DNA of 35,068 bases from Janthinobacterium sp. (GCF_009923995.1 NZ_RFSK01000061.1:1-35068), one strand, 5' to 3'. Counted from the stretch's first letter, positions 16,521 through 24,167 are shown. Program-made: numbers and translations. Notes: generated by a model from the letters alone, not told the origin.

Positions 16521-17885
16521 ATGTCCTTTTCCTCCCTCGGATTGTCCGACGCTATCGTACGTGCCGTTACCGAACACGGCTACACCGTGCCGACCCCGAT
16601 CCAGTCGCAGGCGATTCCCGCCGTGCTCGCTGGCGGCGACTTGCTGGCCGGCGCACAAACCGGTACCGGCAAGACGGCCGGCTTCACCCTGCCCGTGCTG
16701 CACCGCCTGTCGACCGACGCGAACGGCGCTGCCATCACCAGCAACACTTCGACGCGCCCGATCCGCGCCCTGATCCTGGCCCCGACGCGCGAACTCGCCG
16801 CCCAGGTCGAGGAAAGCGTGCGCGCCTACAGCAAGTACACAAAATTGAACTCGGCCGTGATCTTCGGCGGCGTCGGCATCAACCCGCAAATCAAGCAGCT
16901 CAAACATGGCGTCGACATCCTCGTCGCCACGCCGGGCCGTTTGCTGGACCACATGGGCCAGGGCACCGTCGACCTGTCGAAAGTGGAAATCCTGATCCTG
17001 GACGAAGCCGACCGCATGCTGGACATGGGCTTCATCCGCGACATCAAGAAAGTGCTGGCCGTGCTGCCGCCGAAGCGCCAGAACCTGCTGTTCTCGGCCA
17101 CCTTCTCGGAAGAGATCAAGGCCCTGGCCGACGGCTTGCTGAACAAGCCGGCCATGATCGAAGTGGCGCGCCGCAATTCGACCGTGGAAGTGATCAAGCA
17201 AAAGATCCATCCCGTCGACCGCGACAAGAAGCACCCGATGCTGTCCTACCTGATCAAGTCGAACAACTGGACGCAGGTGCTGGTCTTTACGCGCACCAAG
17301 CATGGCGCCAACAAGCTGGTCGAGCAGCTGGGCGCGGACGGCATCGGCGCCCTGGCCATCCACGGCAACAAGAGCCAGTCGGCGCGCACGCGCGCGCTGT
17401 CCGAGTTCAAGGACGGCACCCTGCAAGTGCTGGTCGCCACCGACATCGCCGCGCGCGGCATCGATATCGACCAGTTGCCGCACGTCGTCAACTACGACTT
17501 GCCGAACATTCCGGAAGACTATGTGCACCGTATCGGCCGCACGGGCCGTGCCGGCGCCAAGGGCGAAGCCGTGTCGCTGGTCTGCGTGGATGAGCACGAA
17601 ATGTTGAAAGACATCGAAAAGCTGATCAAGCAAACCCTGCCGCGCGAAGTGATCGCCGGCTTTGAACCGGACCCGACGGCACGTGCCCAGCCTGTGCAAT
17701 TGCGCAGCGGCACCGGCGGTCACCGCAACAACAGCCGCGCGCCAGCCGGCGCCGTGGTGCGCGTGAAAACCGGTGGCGGCGGCGCCAAGCCACGCAGCGC
17801 CGGCCCGTCGGGCGGCGGCGGCAACCGTTCGGGCAATGCGCCCCGTTCGGCGGCCAACCATCGCTCCGGCGGCCGCGGCCGCTAA
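16521..17885 (+). CDS. rhlE: DEAD-box ATP-dependent RNA helicase RhlE
   Basis: A 454-aa helicase. Motifs in order: Q motif PTPIQ (24-28), motif I AQTGTGKT (45-52), APTREL, GG, TPGR, motif II DEAD (161-164), SAT (192-194), then [21 protein letters not shown] and HRIGRTGR in the second RecA domain. The tail after about residue 400 is Gly/Arg/Asn-rich and disordered, typical of RhlE, and should bind RNA non-specifically. It remodels structured RNA, with roles in ribosome assembly and mRNA decay and often in cold adaptation. ATG 16521 is chosen by homology of [10 protein letters not shown]; the Shine-Dalgarno is weak. A possible TATACT -10 at 16400 would give a leader of about 110 nt, in keeping with cold-inducible helicase genes. 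Codon use is AAG/GAA-rich, as in well-expressed genes. Confidence 0.95.
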   Translation: MSFSSLGLSDAIVRAVTEHGYTVPTPIQSQAIPAVLAGGDLLAGAQTGTGKTAGFTLPVLHRLSTDANGAAITSNTSTRPIRALILAPTRELAAQVEESVRAYSKYTKLNSAVIFGGVGINPQIKQLKHGVDILVATPGRLLDHMGQGTVDLSKVEILILDEADRMLDMGFIRDIKKVLAVLPPKRQNLLFSATFSEEIKALADGLLNKPAMIEVARRNSTVEVIKQKIHPVDRDKKHPMLSYLIKSNNWTQVLVFTRTKHGANKLVEQLGADGIGALAIHGNKSQSARTRALSEFKDGTLQVLVATDIAARGIDIDQLPHVVNYDLPNIPEDYVHRIGRTGRAGAKGEAVSLVCVDEHEMLKDIEKLIKQTLPREVIAGFEPDPTARAQPVQLRSGTGGHRNNSRAPAGAVVRVKTGGGGAKPRSAGPSGGGGNRSGNAPRSAANHRSGGRGR

Positions 17886-17891
17886 AACGCG

Positions 17892-17999
17892 GCCTGAAAG
17901 CTGCTGCGCGGGGCGCTATGGCGTTTGCGTTGCTCGCCGTACCTGAGTACGGCTGCGCTACTCGACGCCATATCACTCCCGCTCGCGACGCTTTCAGGC
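17892..17999. repeat. Long imperfect inverted repeat (~108 nt hairpin) downstream of rhlE
   Basis: Nested complementary arms share one centre near 17945: GCCTGAAAGC (17892-17901) with GCTTTCAGGC (17990-17999), GCGGG (17908-17912) with CCCGC (17978-17982), ATGGCGT (17918-17924) with ACGCCAT (17965-17971), GCG with CGC, and CCGTAC (17937-17942) with GTACGG (17947-17952) around a CTGA loop. It starts 6 bp after the rhlE stop. There is no U-tract, so it is not the terminator itself. Confidence 0.85.
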
Positions 18000-18025
18000 G
18001 GCGTTTGTCTTTCTCAAAAAGACGA

Positions 18026-18064
18026 CAAAAACCGTTTCAGGACTTGTTTCTGGAACGGTTTTTT
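18026..18064 (+). terminator. Rho-independent terminator downstream of rhlE
   Basis: Stem AACCGTTTCAG / CTGGAACGGTT (11 pairs with one T-G wobble), a 9-nt loop, then six Ts. It lies 140 bp after rhlE and 65 bp before the next gene, so it ends the rhlE-plus-hairpin transcript. Confidence 0.88.
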
Positions 18065-18128
18065 CATGCACGCCACCATTTGCCGATTTGGGCTAGGATA
18101 GGGTCATCGTCCCCTTCGCGCCCAGACC

Positions 18129-18911
18129 ATGCCGAACTTCGCCGCCAATCTCAGCCTGCTGTTTACGGACCTGCCCTTCCTCGACCGCTTCGCCGCCGCG
18201 CGCAAGGCGGGCTTCGGGGCCGTGGAATTCCTGTTTCCCTATGCCATCGAGGCGCGCCAGATCGCCGCGCAGCTGGACCAGCATCGGCTGCAGCTGGCCC
18301 TGTTCAACCTGCCGCCGGGCGACTGGGAGCGGGGCGAACGGGGCATCGCCTGCGATCCGCGGCGGGGCGAGGAATTCCGCGCCGGCGTGGCGCTGGGGCT
18401 CGAATATGCGCTGGCGCTGGGCGCCACGCAGCTGCACTGCATGTCGGGCATCGTGCCGGCCGGCATGAGCCTGGAGCGGGCGCGGCAAAGCCTGATCGGC
18501 AACCTGCAATTCGCGGCCGACGCCTGCCGTCCCCATGGCATCCGGGTGCTGATCGAGCCCATCAACCACTACGACATGCCCGGCTATTTCCTCACGCATA
18601 GCCAGCAGGCGGCCGACATCATCGCCGACTGCCAGCGCAGCAATATCTTCCTGCAATACGACATCTATCACATGCAACGCATGGAAGGCGAACTGAGCAA
18701 CACCATCCGCGCCCTGCTGCCCCTCATCCGCCACATCCAGATCGCCGACACCCCGGGCCGCCACGAGCCGGGCACGGGCGAGATCAATTACCGCCACCTG
18801 TTCAAGCTGCTGGACCAGGTCGGCTACACGGGCTGGGTCGGCTGCGAATACCGCCCCAGCGGCGATACCGTGGCCGGACTGGGCTGGCGCGAGCAACTGG
18901 CGACAGGCTGA
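18129..18911 (+). CDS. hyi: Hydroxypyruvate isomerase family protein
   Basis: A 260-aa TIM-barrel sugar isomerase of the AP-endonuclease-2 / xylose-isomerase-like fold. Catalytic residues expected for Hyi are present: Glu143 in IEPINHYDMPGY and Glu240 in GCEYRP, with metal/substrate residues Asp178 (QYDIYHMQ) and His203 (IRHIQIADTPGRHEPGTGEINY). It interconverts hydroxypyruvate and tartronate semialdehyde in glyoxylate metabolism; the near-identical OtnI group acts on 2-oxo-tetronate and cannot be excluded. No glyoxylate carboligase or tartronate semialdehyde reductase is in the window, so pathway context is missing. The ATG has only a weak Shine-Dalgarno. Confidence 0.88.
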   Translation: MPNFAANLSLLFTDLPFLDRFAAARKAGFGAVEFLFPYAIEARQIAAQLDQHRLQLALFNLPPGDWERGERGIACDPRRGEEFRAGVALGLEYALALGATQLHCMSGIVPAGMSLERARQSLIGNLQFAADACRPHGIRVLIEPINHYDMPGYFLTHSQQAADIIADCQRSNIFLQYDIYHMQRMEGELSNTIRALLPLIRHIQIADTPGRHEPGTGEINYRHLFKLLDQVGYTGWVGCEYRPSGDTVAGLGWREQLATG

Positions 18912-19002
18912 TCGCACGACGCTTGCGCCCGCACAAGGCATGCGGGGCCGGGCGGAACCACAATACCTTTCCATACAGTATTTCATCGTATCGCGAGGTG
19001 AC

Positions 19003-19818
19003 GTGTCTTCCCTGCCTGCCCGCCTTGGCGCCATCGCCTGCCTGCTGCTGATGCTGTCCGGCTGCGCCAGCCCGCCCGCGGACCTGGCGCAAGTGCGCGC
19101 ACTGGCCGCCAGCGGCGACGCCTTGAACGCCTTCGGCGAACTGGCCCGGCGCCACGTGGACAGCTACCAGCGCCTGCGTCCCTACCTGTCGCCCGCCGAA
19201 GAGGCGCGCGAACGCCAGCTCGATGCGGGACGCCGCGCCGCGCAGGCGGACGTGGCGCGCGTGGCGCAGGCCGTGCGGCTGTACCTGCAGGCGCTGGGCC
19301 GCCTGGCCCATGCCGACGCATACGACATCGCCCCGGAGCTGGCCGGCGCCGGGACCGCCATCCGCGCCTGGCCCGGCAGCGGCATCGACGACCGCCATGT
19401 CAGCGCCTACACCGTCCTGCTGCAGCAACTGTCGCGCCTGGCCGGTGGCGCCAGCCAGCAGGCGCGCCTGGCGCAGGTGCTGCGCGACGGCGACCCGCCC
19501 CTGCAAACCCTGCTGGCCGCCCTCGGGCATTTGCTGATGCTGTACGACAAGAGCGGCGACAACGAACGCGACATGGTGCTGGGGCTGCTGGAAATGGACC
19601 TCGCGTATGCCGACGCGCCGCAGCAGCGCCTGCTGGTGGTGCTGGCGAAAACCCTGCAGCAAAGCAAAAGCGAGGAATACCGGCTGGCGGGCCTGCGCCA
19701 TACGCTGGCGCGCCGGCAACTGGCACAGATGGCGCGCGAGCATGCACGCCTGGCTGCCGCATACACGGAGGCAATATGGACGGATCACCAGGCAGCGAAC
19801 GCCGCGAAGCGGCCCTGA
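19003..19818 (+). CDS. Outer-membrane-type lipoprotein, helical, unknown function
   Basis: A 271-aa lipoprotein. GTG 19003 is chosen because a GAGG Shine-Dalgarno lies 4 nt upstream and gives a normal type II signal: basic start, hydrophobic AIACLLLML, lipobox LSGC. The residue after Cys is Ala, so Lol sorting to the outer membrane is expected. The mature part is almost entirely Ala/Leu/Gln/Arg-rich helix, probably a bundle or TPR-like solenoid, with no catalytic motif. Its 3' end overlaps the next gene by 43 bp, so the two are co-transcribed. An upstream ATG at 18940 would give a poor signal peptide. Function not recognised. Confidence 0.78.
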   Translation: MSSLPARLGAIACLLLMLSGCASPPADLAQVRALAASGDALNAFGELARRHVDSYQRLRPYLSPAEEARERQLDAGRRAAQADVARVAQAVRLYLQALGRLAHADAYDIAPELAGAGTAIRAWPGSGIDDRHVSAYTVLLQQLSRLAGGASQQARLAQVLRDGDPPLQTLLAALGHLLMLYDKSGDNERDMVLGLLEMDLAYADAPQQRLLVVLAKTLQQSKSEEYRLAGLRHTLARRQLAQMAREHARLAAAYTEAIWTDHQAANAAKRP

Positions 19819-20237
19819 GCAGCGCCATGCGCGTGGAACAGCTGGCCGACAGCCTGTCGCAGGCGGCCGTCACCCTGCACGGCGCCGTCATGCGCGCCAT
19901 CCGCAAGCGCCCCAGCCAGGGCGAGCACGGCATCACGCACAGCCAGGCGCAAGCCGTCTTCGCGCTGGAAGTGGCCCTGCGCCAGCAAGCCAACCAGCTG
20001 TATGCCGATGCCGCCGGGCACACGGTGGCGGGCCTGGACACGGCGCAGCGCCAGCTCAGCGGCCTGCTCGACATGGTACGCCTGAGCATAGCCCGCAACG
20101 ATGACGTGCGGCACTGGATCAGCCTGGCCACGAGTTTGTTGCACATGGGCAGCGCCGTGCTGGCAGGCAACCCCGAGCGCATCCTCAGCACCCTGGGCAA
20201 GGTGCGTGAGCGGCTGCAAGAGATGGCGCCGGACTGA
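19776..20237 (+). CDS. Helical hypothetical protein, partner of the upstream lipoprotein
   Basis: A 153-aa protein starting MDGSPGSERREAALS with GGAGG 6 nt before the ATG. It is predicted nearly all-helical, with an amphipathic pattern (MRVEQLADSLSQAAVTLHGAVMRAIR, then a long Ala/Gln/Leu stretch), and no signal peptide or membrane helix. The 43-bp overlap with the lipoprotein gene in another frame implies tight co-expression. One is exported and the other apparently cytoplasmic, so direct binding is not obvious. I do not recognise the family. Confidence 0.75.
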   Translation: MDGSPGSERREAALSSAMRVEQLADSLSQAAVTLHGAVMRAIRKRPSQGEHGITHSQAQAVFALEVALRQQANQLYADAAGHTVAGLDTAQRQLSGLLDMVRLSIARNDDVRHWISLATSLLHMGSAVLAGNPERILSTLGKVRERLQEMAPD

Positions 20238-20317
20238 TTGAATTCGGCTGGCGAGCGCCTATACTGGGACGTCCCCGCATGGCAATCCTGCCGGCGGGGC
20301 GACCAGAGGAGACCAAC

Positions 20318-20737
20318 ATGCGTATCGAACCATATTTGCAATTCGATGGAAACTGCGCGCAGGCGCTGGAATACTACCGCCAGCACTTGCAGGGGGAAAA
20401 CCTGTGCCTGATGCCGTTCCGCGGTTCGCCGGGCCAGGAACAGGTCAAGGAAAACTGGTATGACAAGATCATGCACGGCTCCGTGCAGCTGGGCACCACC
20501 ATGCTGATGGGCTCGGACGGCGGCTGCCCCGGCGATGCCGCCAAAGGCATGAGCGGCTGCTCCGTCTGCCTGACCCTCGATACGCCGGAGGAAGCGGAAC
20601 GGGCTTTCGACGCTCTGGGGCGCGACGGCAGCATTCAGATGCCGCTGCAGGAAACCTTCTGGGCCCAGCGCTTCGGCATGCTGAAAGACCAGTTCGGCGT
20701 CGCCTGGATGATCAACTGCCTGAAGAGTCCAGCATAG
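20318..20737 (+). CDS. VOC-family (PhnB/glyoxalase-like) protein
   Basis: A 139-aa protein of the vicinal-oxygen-chelate fold, PhnB/3-demethylubiquinone-methyltransferase-like subgroup. It begins MRIEPYLQFDGNCAQALEYY, followed by the typical MPFRGSPGQ, IMHGSVQLG, LMGSD, LTLDTPEEAERAFDAL and the C-terminal WAQRFGMLKDQFGVAWMIN. The ATG at 20318 follows AGGAG with 7-nt spacing. These proteins form dimers; most have no assigned reaction, and metal-ligand residues are not conserved enough to infer one. Stand-alone gene between unrelated neighbours. Confidence 0.9.
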   Translation: MRIEPYLQFDGNCAQALEYYRQHLQGENLCLMPFRGSPGQEQVKENWYDKIMHGSVQLGTTMLMGSDGGCPGDAAKGMSGCSVCLTLDTPEEAERAFDALGRDGSIQMPLQETFWAQRFGMLKDQFGVAWMINCLKSPA

Positions 20738-20849
20738 AATCGCCGTGACCCACCTGCGCCAGCTCAAACGCGGCGCGGGTGCCAGCGCAAGCAGACATGG
20801 CGATCTTGGACTACCATGATGGGTGGGAGACCTCTACCGGGTGACTGCC

Positions 20850-21230
20850 ATGAATGGATTGCCGCAAGACCAGCTGCAGCGCCTGCGCGGCGTGCTGGAG
20901 CAGCGCAAGCAGGCGCTGCAAGAGCAGATCGACAGCGAAATGGCCGAAGCCGACGCGCGCGCCTCGCTGCTCAATGAAATCGAAGCCTCGCCGGCCGACA
21001 ATGCCAGCGTGCGCACCTTGAACGCCCTCGTCAGCGAAGCGGCCGAGCACAATCTGGCGCAGCTGGCCATCATCAAACAGGCGCTGGCCAGGTTTGCCGA
21101 CGGCAGCTACGGCCTGTGCGACAACTGCGGCGAAGCCATCGGCCTGTCGCGCCTGAACGCCCGCCCGGAAGCGCGGCTGTGCATCGATTGCCAGACGCGG
21201 CTGGAAAAGGCCGGGCGCGGCGTGCCCTGA
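20850..21230 (+). CDS. TraR/DksA-type zinc-finger protein
   Basis: A 126-aa protein with an N-terminal coiled-coil (about residues 7-83) and a C-terminal C4 zinc finger: Cys90/Cys93 (CDNC) and Cys111/Cys114 (CIDC). The layout matches DksA-like proteins that enter the RNA polymerase secondary channel. The coiled-coil tip lacks the exact Asp/Asp pair of E. coli DksA as far as I can see (EASPADNAS lies in that region), so activity with ppGpp is uncertain. ATG 20850 is used; a GTG 9 nt earlier is possible. Likely a paralogue, not the main DksA. Confidence 0.85.
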   Translation: MNGLPQDQLQRLRGVLEQRKQALQEQIDSEMAEADARASLLNEIEASPADNASVRTLNALVSEAAEHNLAQLAIIKQALARFADGSYGLCDNCGEAIGLSRLNARPEARLCIDCQTRLEKAGRGVP

Positions 21231-21295
21231 CGCCCCGGCCGTGCTCCGGTCGTGCCCCGGTCGTGCCCCCAAGGTCGCCACAACGTCGCCACAAG
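21230..21295. repeat. Period-11 tandem repeat array
   Basis: Consecutive 11-mers: ACGCCCCGGCC, GTGCTCCGGTC, GTGCCCCGGTC, GTGCCCCCAAG, GTCGCCACAAC, GTCGCCACAAG. Neighbouring units differ at one to a few positions, indicating stepwise duplication and divergence. It begins at the last base of the DksA-like stop codon. Confidence 0.75.
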
Positions 21296-21536
21296 GGGCA
21301 GAGCATCGCTGCCCTGCCCCCTGTTTGCCGCCTCTGTTTTGCTGCCCTTGTTTGCTGCCTCTGTTTGCTGCCTCTGTTTGCTGCCTCTGTTTGCTGCCTC
21401 TGTTTGCTGCCTCTGTTTGCTGCCTTTGTCACCTGTTGCTGCACTGCCGTACTGCTGCCGCCCCTCGCCCGCATCGTGCGTGCCGGCTGAGCGGGCGGGT
21501 CTCCTCCATTGCCCTGCTGCAAGCGTGTACGCCCGC
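21231..21536. other. Convergent intergenic region made largely of tandem repeats
   Basis: 306 bp between the converging DksA-like and phaB genes. It contains the 11-bp array, a possible hairpin (GGGGCAG at 21295-21301 with CTGCCCC at 21314-21320) and the 13-bp array. The rest (21426-21536) is GC-rich with no supportable gene or clear U-tract terminator. Confidence 0.7.
21321..21425. repeat. 13-bp tandem repeat array (CTGTTTGCTGCCT)n
   Basis: Five identical copies of CTGTTTGCTGCCT at 21361-21425, preceded by one copy with a single change (21348-21360) and two degenerate copies (21321-21347, one of 14 bp). The degenerate edge and pure core are typical of a growing VNTR that mutates by slippage. 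No spacers, so not CRISPR. Confidence 0.95.
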
Positions 21537-22283
21537 TCAACTCATGTGCTGCCCGCCATTGATGGCGATGTTCGCGCCCGTGACAAAGGCCGCCTCGTCC
21601 GACGCCAGGTAGGCCACCAGTGCCGCCACTTCGCCCGGCTCGCCCAGGCGGCCCAGGGGAATCTGCGGCAGGATCTTCGTTTCCATGATTTCGGCGGGGA
21701 CGGCCGTCACCATCTGCGTGCGCAGATAGCCGGGCGACACCGTGTTGACGGTGATGCCGTGGCGCGCCACTTCCAGCGCCAGCGCCTTGCTGAAGCCGTG
21801 CACGCCCGCCTTGGCGGCCGCGTAATTGCACTGGCCAAACGCGCCCTTCTGGCCATTCACGGAAGAAATATTGATGATGCGGCCCCAGCGCTTTTGCAGC
21901 ATGGGTTCGAGCACCTGCTTGCTCATGTTGAACAGGCTGTCGAGGTTGGTGCGCATGACGTCGGCCCAGTGCGGCAATTCCATCTTGCGCATGCTCTGGT
22001 CGCGCGTGATGCCGGCGTTGTTCACCAGCACGTCGACGCTGCCGAACTGCGCCAGCACGCGCGCCACGGCCTCGCTGCAGGCGGCGAAGTCCGTCACGTC
22101 GAGGGGCAGCGGATGCATGGAGTACTGCTGCGCATGCTGCTCATCGAGCCAGTGTTCCACGCGCGGGTTGCCCGGCGTGTGGGCCGCCACCACCACCATG
22201 CCCGCGTCATGCAGGCGCCGGCACAATGCCGTGCCCAGGCCGCCCATGCCGCCCGTGACGAGCGCTACTCGTTGTTCCTTCAT
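21537..22283 (-). CDS. phaB: Acetoacetyl-CoA reductase PhaB
   Basis: A 248-aa short-chain dehydrogenase. NADP(H) motif TGGMGGLG at 10-17, NNAG at 88-91, catalytic Ser141 (NISSVNGQKGAFGQ), Tyr154 and Lys158 (NYAAAK), and the PhaB-type SPGYLRTQMV substrate loop. It reduces acetoacetyl-CoA to (R)-3-hydroxybutyryl-CoA with NADPH, the second step of polyhydroxybutyrate synthesis. GGGGAG lies 7 nt before ATG 22283, and the length matches known PhaB. phaA and phaC are not in the window, so it may be a stand-alone copy. Confidence 0.92.
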   Translation of the reverse strand: MKEQRVALVTGGMGGLGTALCRRLHDAGMVVVAAHTPGNPRVEHWLDEQHAQQYSMHPLPLDVTDFAACSEAVARVLAQFGSVDVLVNNAGITRDQSMRKMELPHWADVMRTNLDSLFNMSKQVLEPMLQKRWGRIINISSVNGQKGAFGQCNYAAAKAGVHGFSKALALEVARHGITVNTVSPGYLRTQMVTAVPAEIMETKILPQIPLGRLGEPGEVAALVAYLASDEAAFVTGANIAINGGQHMS

Positions 22284-22353
22284 TGCCGTCTCTCCCCGCT
22301 TGTTATGGTTGTTCTGCGTGGGATCAAGTGTAGGGGGCATTTTGCAGCGGGCA

Positions 22354-22367
22354 TTGCGCCAGATCAA
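22354..22367. promoter_or_regulatory. Possible FNR/Anr-type dyad upstream of phaB
   Basis: TTGCG-CCAG-ATCAA resembles the FNR/Anr consensus TTGAT-N4-ATCAA with two mismatches in the left half. It lies 71 bp upstream of the phaB ATG and in the region shared with the divergent small gene at 22514. Weak support from sequence alone. Confidence 0.25.
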
Positions 22368-22513
22368 AGGCTGAGTCTGCATATCGCAGCGTCCGTCTGC
22401 GCTGCCTCCATGCGGCAAACACCAGCAAAAGCATACTCCCGGATGGGGTGATGGCACCCCGGCAGGCAAGCCAGACGGTACTTGCTTGATGGCATGAACC
22501 ACAGGAGAACGCG

Positions 22514-22834
22514 ATGGACATCCAGGACGACACGGCAGCATTGAGGGACTTGTTCAACGACATCAATCCGGGCATGAGCGACGTGGAATCGGTGCACCAG
22601 GCGGAACTCGATCCGCGCCATGCGCTGGCCCTGATGGCCAACCCGAAGGCGGCCCTGAAGGCCATGGGCATCCCCGTCAGCGATGCCTCGCAAGTCCAGG
22701 TGACGATGAAGAACCGCGCCGACCGCGCCTTGCAGGAGGTGGCGCAAAAAGCGGCGCAATTGCGGCGCATTATCATCATCGTGATTCATTACCGTAACTG
22801 CGACGCCGACATCATCATCATCGGCATGAGCTGA
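22514..22834 (+). CDS. Small protein with NHLP-like leader and Ile-rich tail; possible orphan RiPP precursor
   Basis: A 106-aa protein with AGGAGA 6 nt before the ATG. Residues about 36-66 (ALALMANPKAALKAMGIP and following VQVTMKN) resemble the nitrile-hydratase-like leader peptide (NHLP) pattern of proteusin precursors: a helical stretch, NPKAAL, GI, then a hydrophobic VxV. Residues 67-84 are a basic/Ala helix. The last 22 residues are unusual: RR, four Ile, VIHYRN, one Cys (96), DAD, four Ile, GMS. No recognised maturase is adjacent and there is no GG cleavage site, so a RiPP role is inference. A GC-only hairpin follows 6 bp after the stop. It is divergent from phaB and 84 bp upstream of a UspA gene. 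Confidence 0.7.
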   Translation: MDIQDDTAALRDLFNDINPGMSDVESVHQAELDPRHALALMANPKAALKAMGIPVSDASQVQVTMKNRADRALQEVAQKAAQLRRIIIIVIHYRNCDADIIIIGMS

Positions 22835-22840
22835 TGCGCC

Positions 22841-22870
22841 GCGCCGGCCGCATGCGTGCGCGGCCGGCGC
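22841..22870. terminator. Strong GC-only hairpin after the NHLP-like gene (no U-tract)
   Basis: An 11-bp perfect stem (GCGCCGGCCGC with GCGGCCGGCGC) and 8-nt loop, 6 bp after the stop at 22834 and 48 bp before the UspA ATG. Without a U-tract it is more likely an mRNA 3' stabiliser or partial terminator than a full intrinsic terminator. Confidence 0.6.
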
Positions 22871-22918
22871 CCCGGTCTGTGCCAGAATGGGGCTTACTCC
22901 ACAGCGAGAGGCCAGGCC

Positions 22919-23785
22919 ATGACGTATAAAACCGTGTTGCTCCACCTTGACGACAGCGCCAGCCGCGGCGCCCGCATCGACGCGGCCGCCAGCATCGCGC
23001 AAGCGTGCGGCGGCCACCTGACGGGCGTGTCCATGACGGGCGTGTCGCGCCTGCTGTACCAGAACCAGCCCGACCTCGATGCCGATCCGAACCTGGCGCT
23101 GCACCTGAATTTCCTGCGTGAACGGGCCGCGCGGGCCCTGGACGGCTTCGAGCCGCAGGTGCGTTCGGCCGGCGTCGCCTCGTACGAGCAGCGCGTCGTC
23201 GACGACGAAGCGGCGGGCGGCATCAGCCTGCTGGCCCGCTACGCGGACCTGGTGGTCATCAGCCAGTACAATGCCAAGGACAAGTCGCCGTCCGTGATGC
23301 GCGATTTCCCCGCCTACGTGCTGCTGCATTCGGGCCGGCCCGTGCTGATCGTGCCGTATGCGCCGCCCCTGCCCCTGCTGGCGCCGCCCGCGGCCGCGCG
23401 CAACGTGCTCATTTCCTGGAATGCCAGCAAGGAGGCGAGCCGCGCCGTCAGCGCCGCCCTGCCCCTGCTGCAGCGCGCCGAACAGGTGCACGTGGCCATC
23501 TTCGATGCCCAGGTGCATGCGGCCGAACACGGCGAGGAACCGGGTGCGGAACTGCTGCAATACCTGGCGCGCCACGGCGTGGACGCGCGCGTGCATTTGC
23601 TCGATGGCGGGGGCGTGCGGCGCGGCGATATCGGCGAAGCCCTGCTGTCGCACGCGGCCGACCTGTCGGCCGACCTGCTGGTGATGGGCGCCTACGGCCA
23701 TTCGCGCCTGCGCGAAACCATCCTGGGCGGCGTCACGCGCACGATACTGCAGAGCATGACGATCCCCGTGCTGATGGCGCACTAG
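22919..23785 (+). CDS. Universal stress protein, tandem UspA domains
   Basis: A 288-aa protein with two UspA-like domains (about 1-145 and 155-288). The second carries the ATP-binding signature GAYGHSRLRETILGGVTRT (G-2x-G-9x-G-x-x-T); the first lacks it and is presumably structural. It begins MTYKTVLLHLDDS. Such proteins accumulate in stress, stationary phase or low oxygen and bind ATP, usually with no known enzymatic activity. GAGAGG lies upstream of the ATG. It follows the NHLP-like gene and may share its transcript through the GC hairpin. Confidence 0.92.
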   Translation: MTYKTVLLHLDDSASRGARIDAAASIAQACGGHLTGVSMTGVSRLLYQNQPDLDADPNLALHLNFLRERAARALDGFEPQVRSAGVASYEQRVVDDEAAGGISLLARYADLVVISQYNAKDKSPSVMRDFPAYVLLHSGRPVLIVPYAPPLPLLAPPAAARNVLISWNASKEASRAVSAALPLLQRAEQVHVAIFDAQVHAAEHGEEPGAELLQYLARHGVDARVHLLDGGGVRRGDIGEALLSHAADLSADLLVMGAYGHSRLRETILGGVTRTILQSMTIPVLMAH

Positions 23786-23795
23786 GCCGCGCCCT

Positions 23796-23822
23796 GGCAG
23801 GAGCCGGCTAACTGCCCTGCCA
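23796..23822. repeat. Inverted repeat across the convergent USP / hypothetical gene ends
   Basis: TGGCAGG (23795-23801) and CCTGCCA (23816-23822) form a 7-bp stem around a 14-nt loop containing the stop of the minus-strand gene. No U-tract; possible weak bidirectional 3' hairpin. Confidence 0.35.
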
Positions 23823-24167
23823 CGGCTGGCTGCGGATCTTCGCCACCTGGCGCTGCGTGAGCCACTGCCACAGCTGCAGGGCATCGTCCTGCGGCAGGGC
23901 CGACATGCGGCGCGGGCTGGCCAGGGCGATTTCGCAATCGCGGTCCGACCATTCCTCGAAAGTGACTTCGCCTCCGCTAGCGACCTCGACCTGATACATC
24001 AAGCCGTCATCGTAGCCAAAACGCAACAAGACGGCGGCCGGGCTGCCATCGGGTGCGACGGCCGTGCCCCGGTAGACCTCGGCCAGCGCATCGGCCAGCT
24101 GTGCCGGCGACGGCGCGCAGATGTCGCGCCCGTCGGCCCGTGTCAAAATGAACCATGCCTGTGTCAT
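23808..24167 (-). CDS. Hypothetical protein, 119 aa
   Basis: A 119-aa soluble protein beginning MTQAWFILTRADGRDICAPS with AGGAGGG 6 nt before the ATG. It has an alpha/beta character: a helix PAQLADALAEVYRG, strand-rich AAVLLRFGYDDGLMYQVEVASGGEVTFEEW, then an acidic helix and a C-terminal Trp-containing helix. No signal peptide, membrane segment or catalytic motif. It converges on the UspA gene. I do not recognise the family. Confidence 0.72.
   Translation of the reverse strand: MTQAWFILTRADGRDICAPSPAQLADALAEVYRGTAVAPDGSPAAVLLRFGYDDGLMYQVEVASGGEVTFEEWSDRDCEIALASPRRMSALPQDDALQLWQWLTQRQVAKIRSQPWQGS

Noticed and set aside
16215..17861. 548-aa minus-strand open frame opposite rhlE
   Set aside because: Antisense of a full-length helicase with all motifs; no ribosome site or domain.
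20279..20317. Upstream start for the VOC protein
   Set aside because: The AGGAG site at 20306-20310 supports ATG 20318, which also matches the family N-terminus.
21321..21425. CRISPR array
   Set aside because: Units are 13 bp and contiguous with no spacers and no cas genes nearby; a simple tandem repeat.
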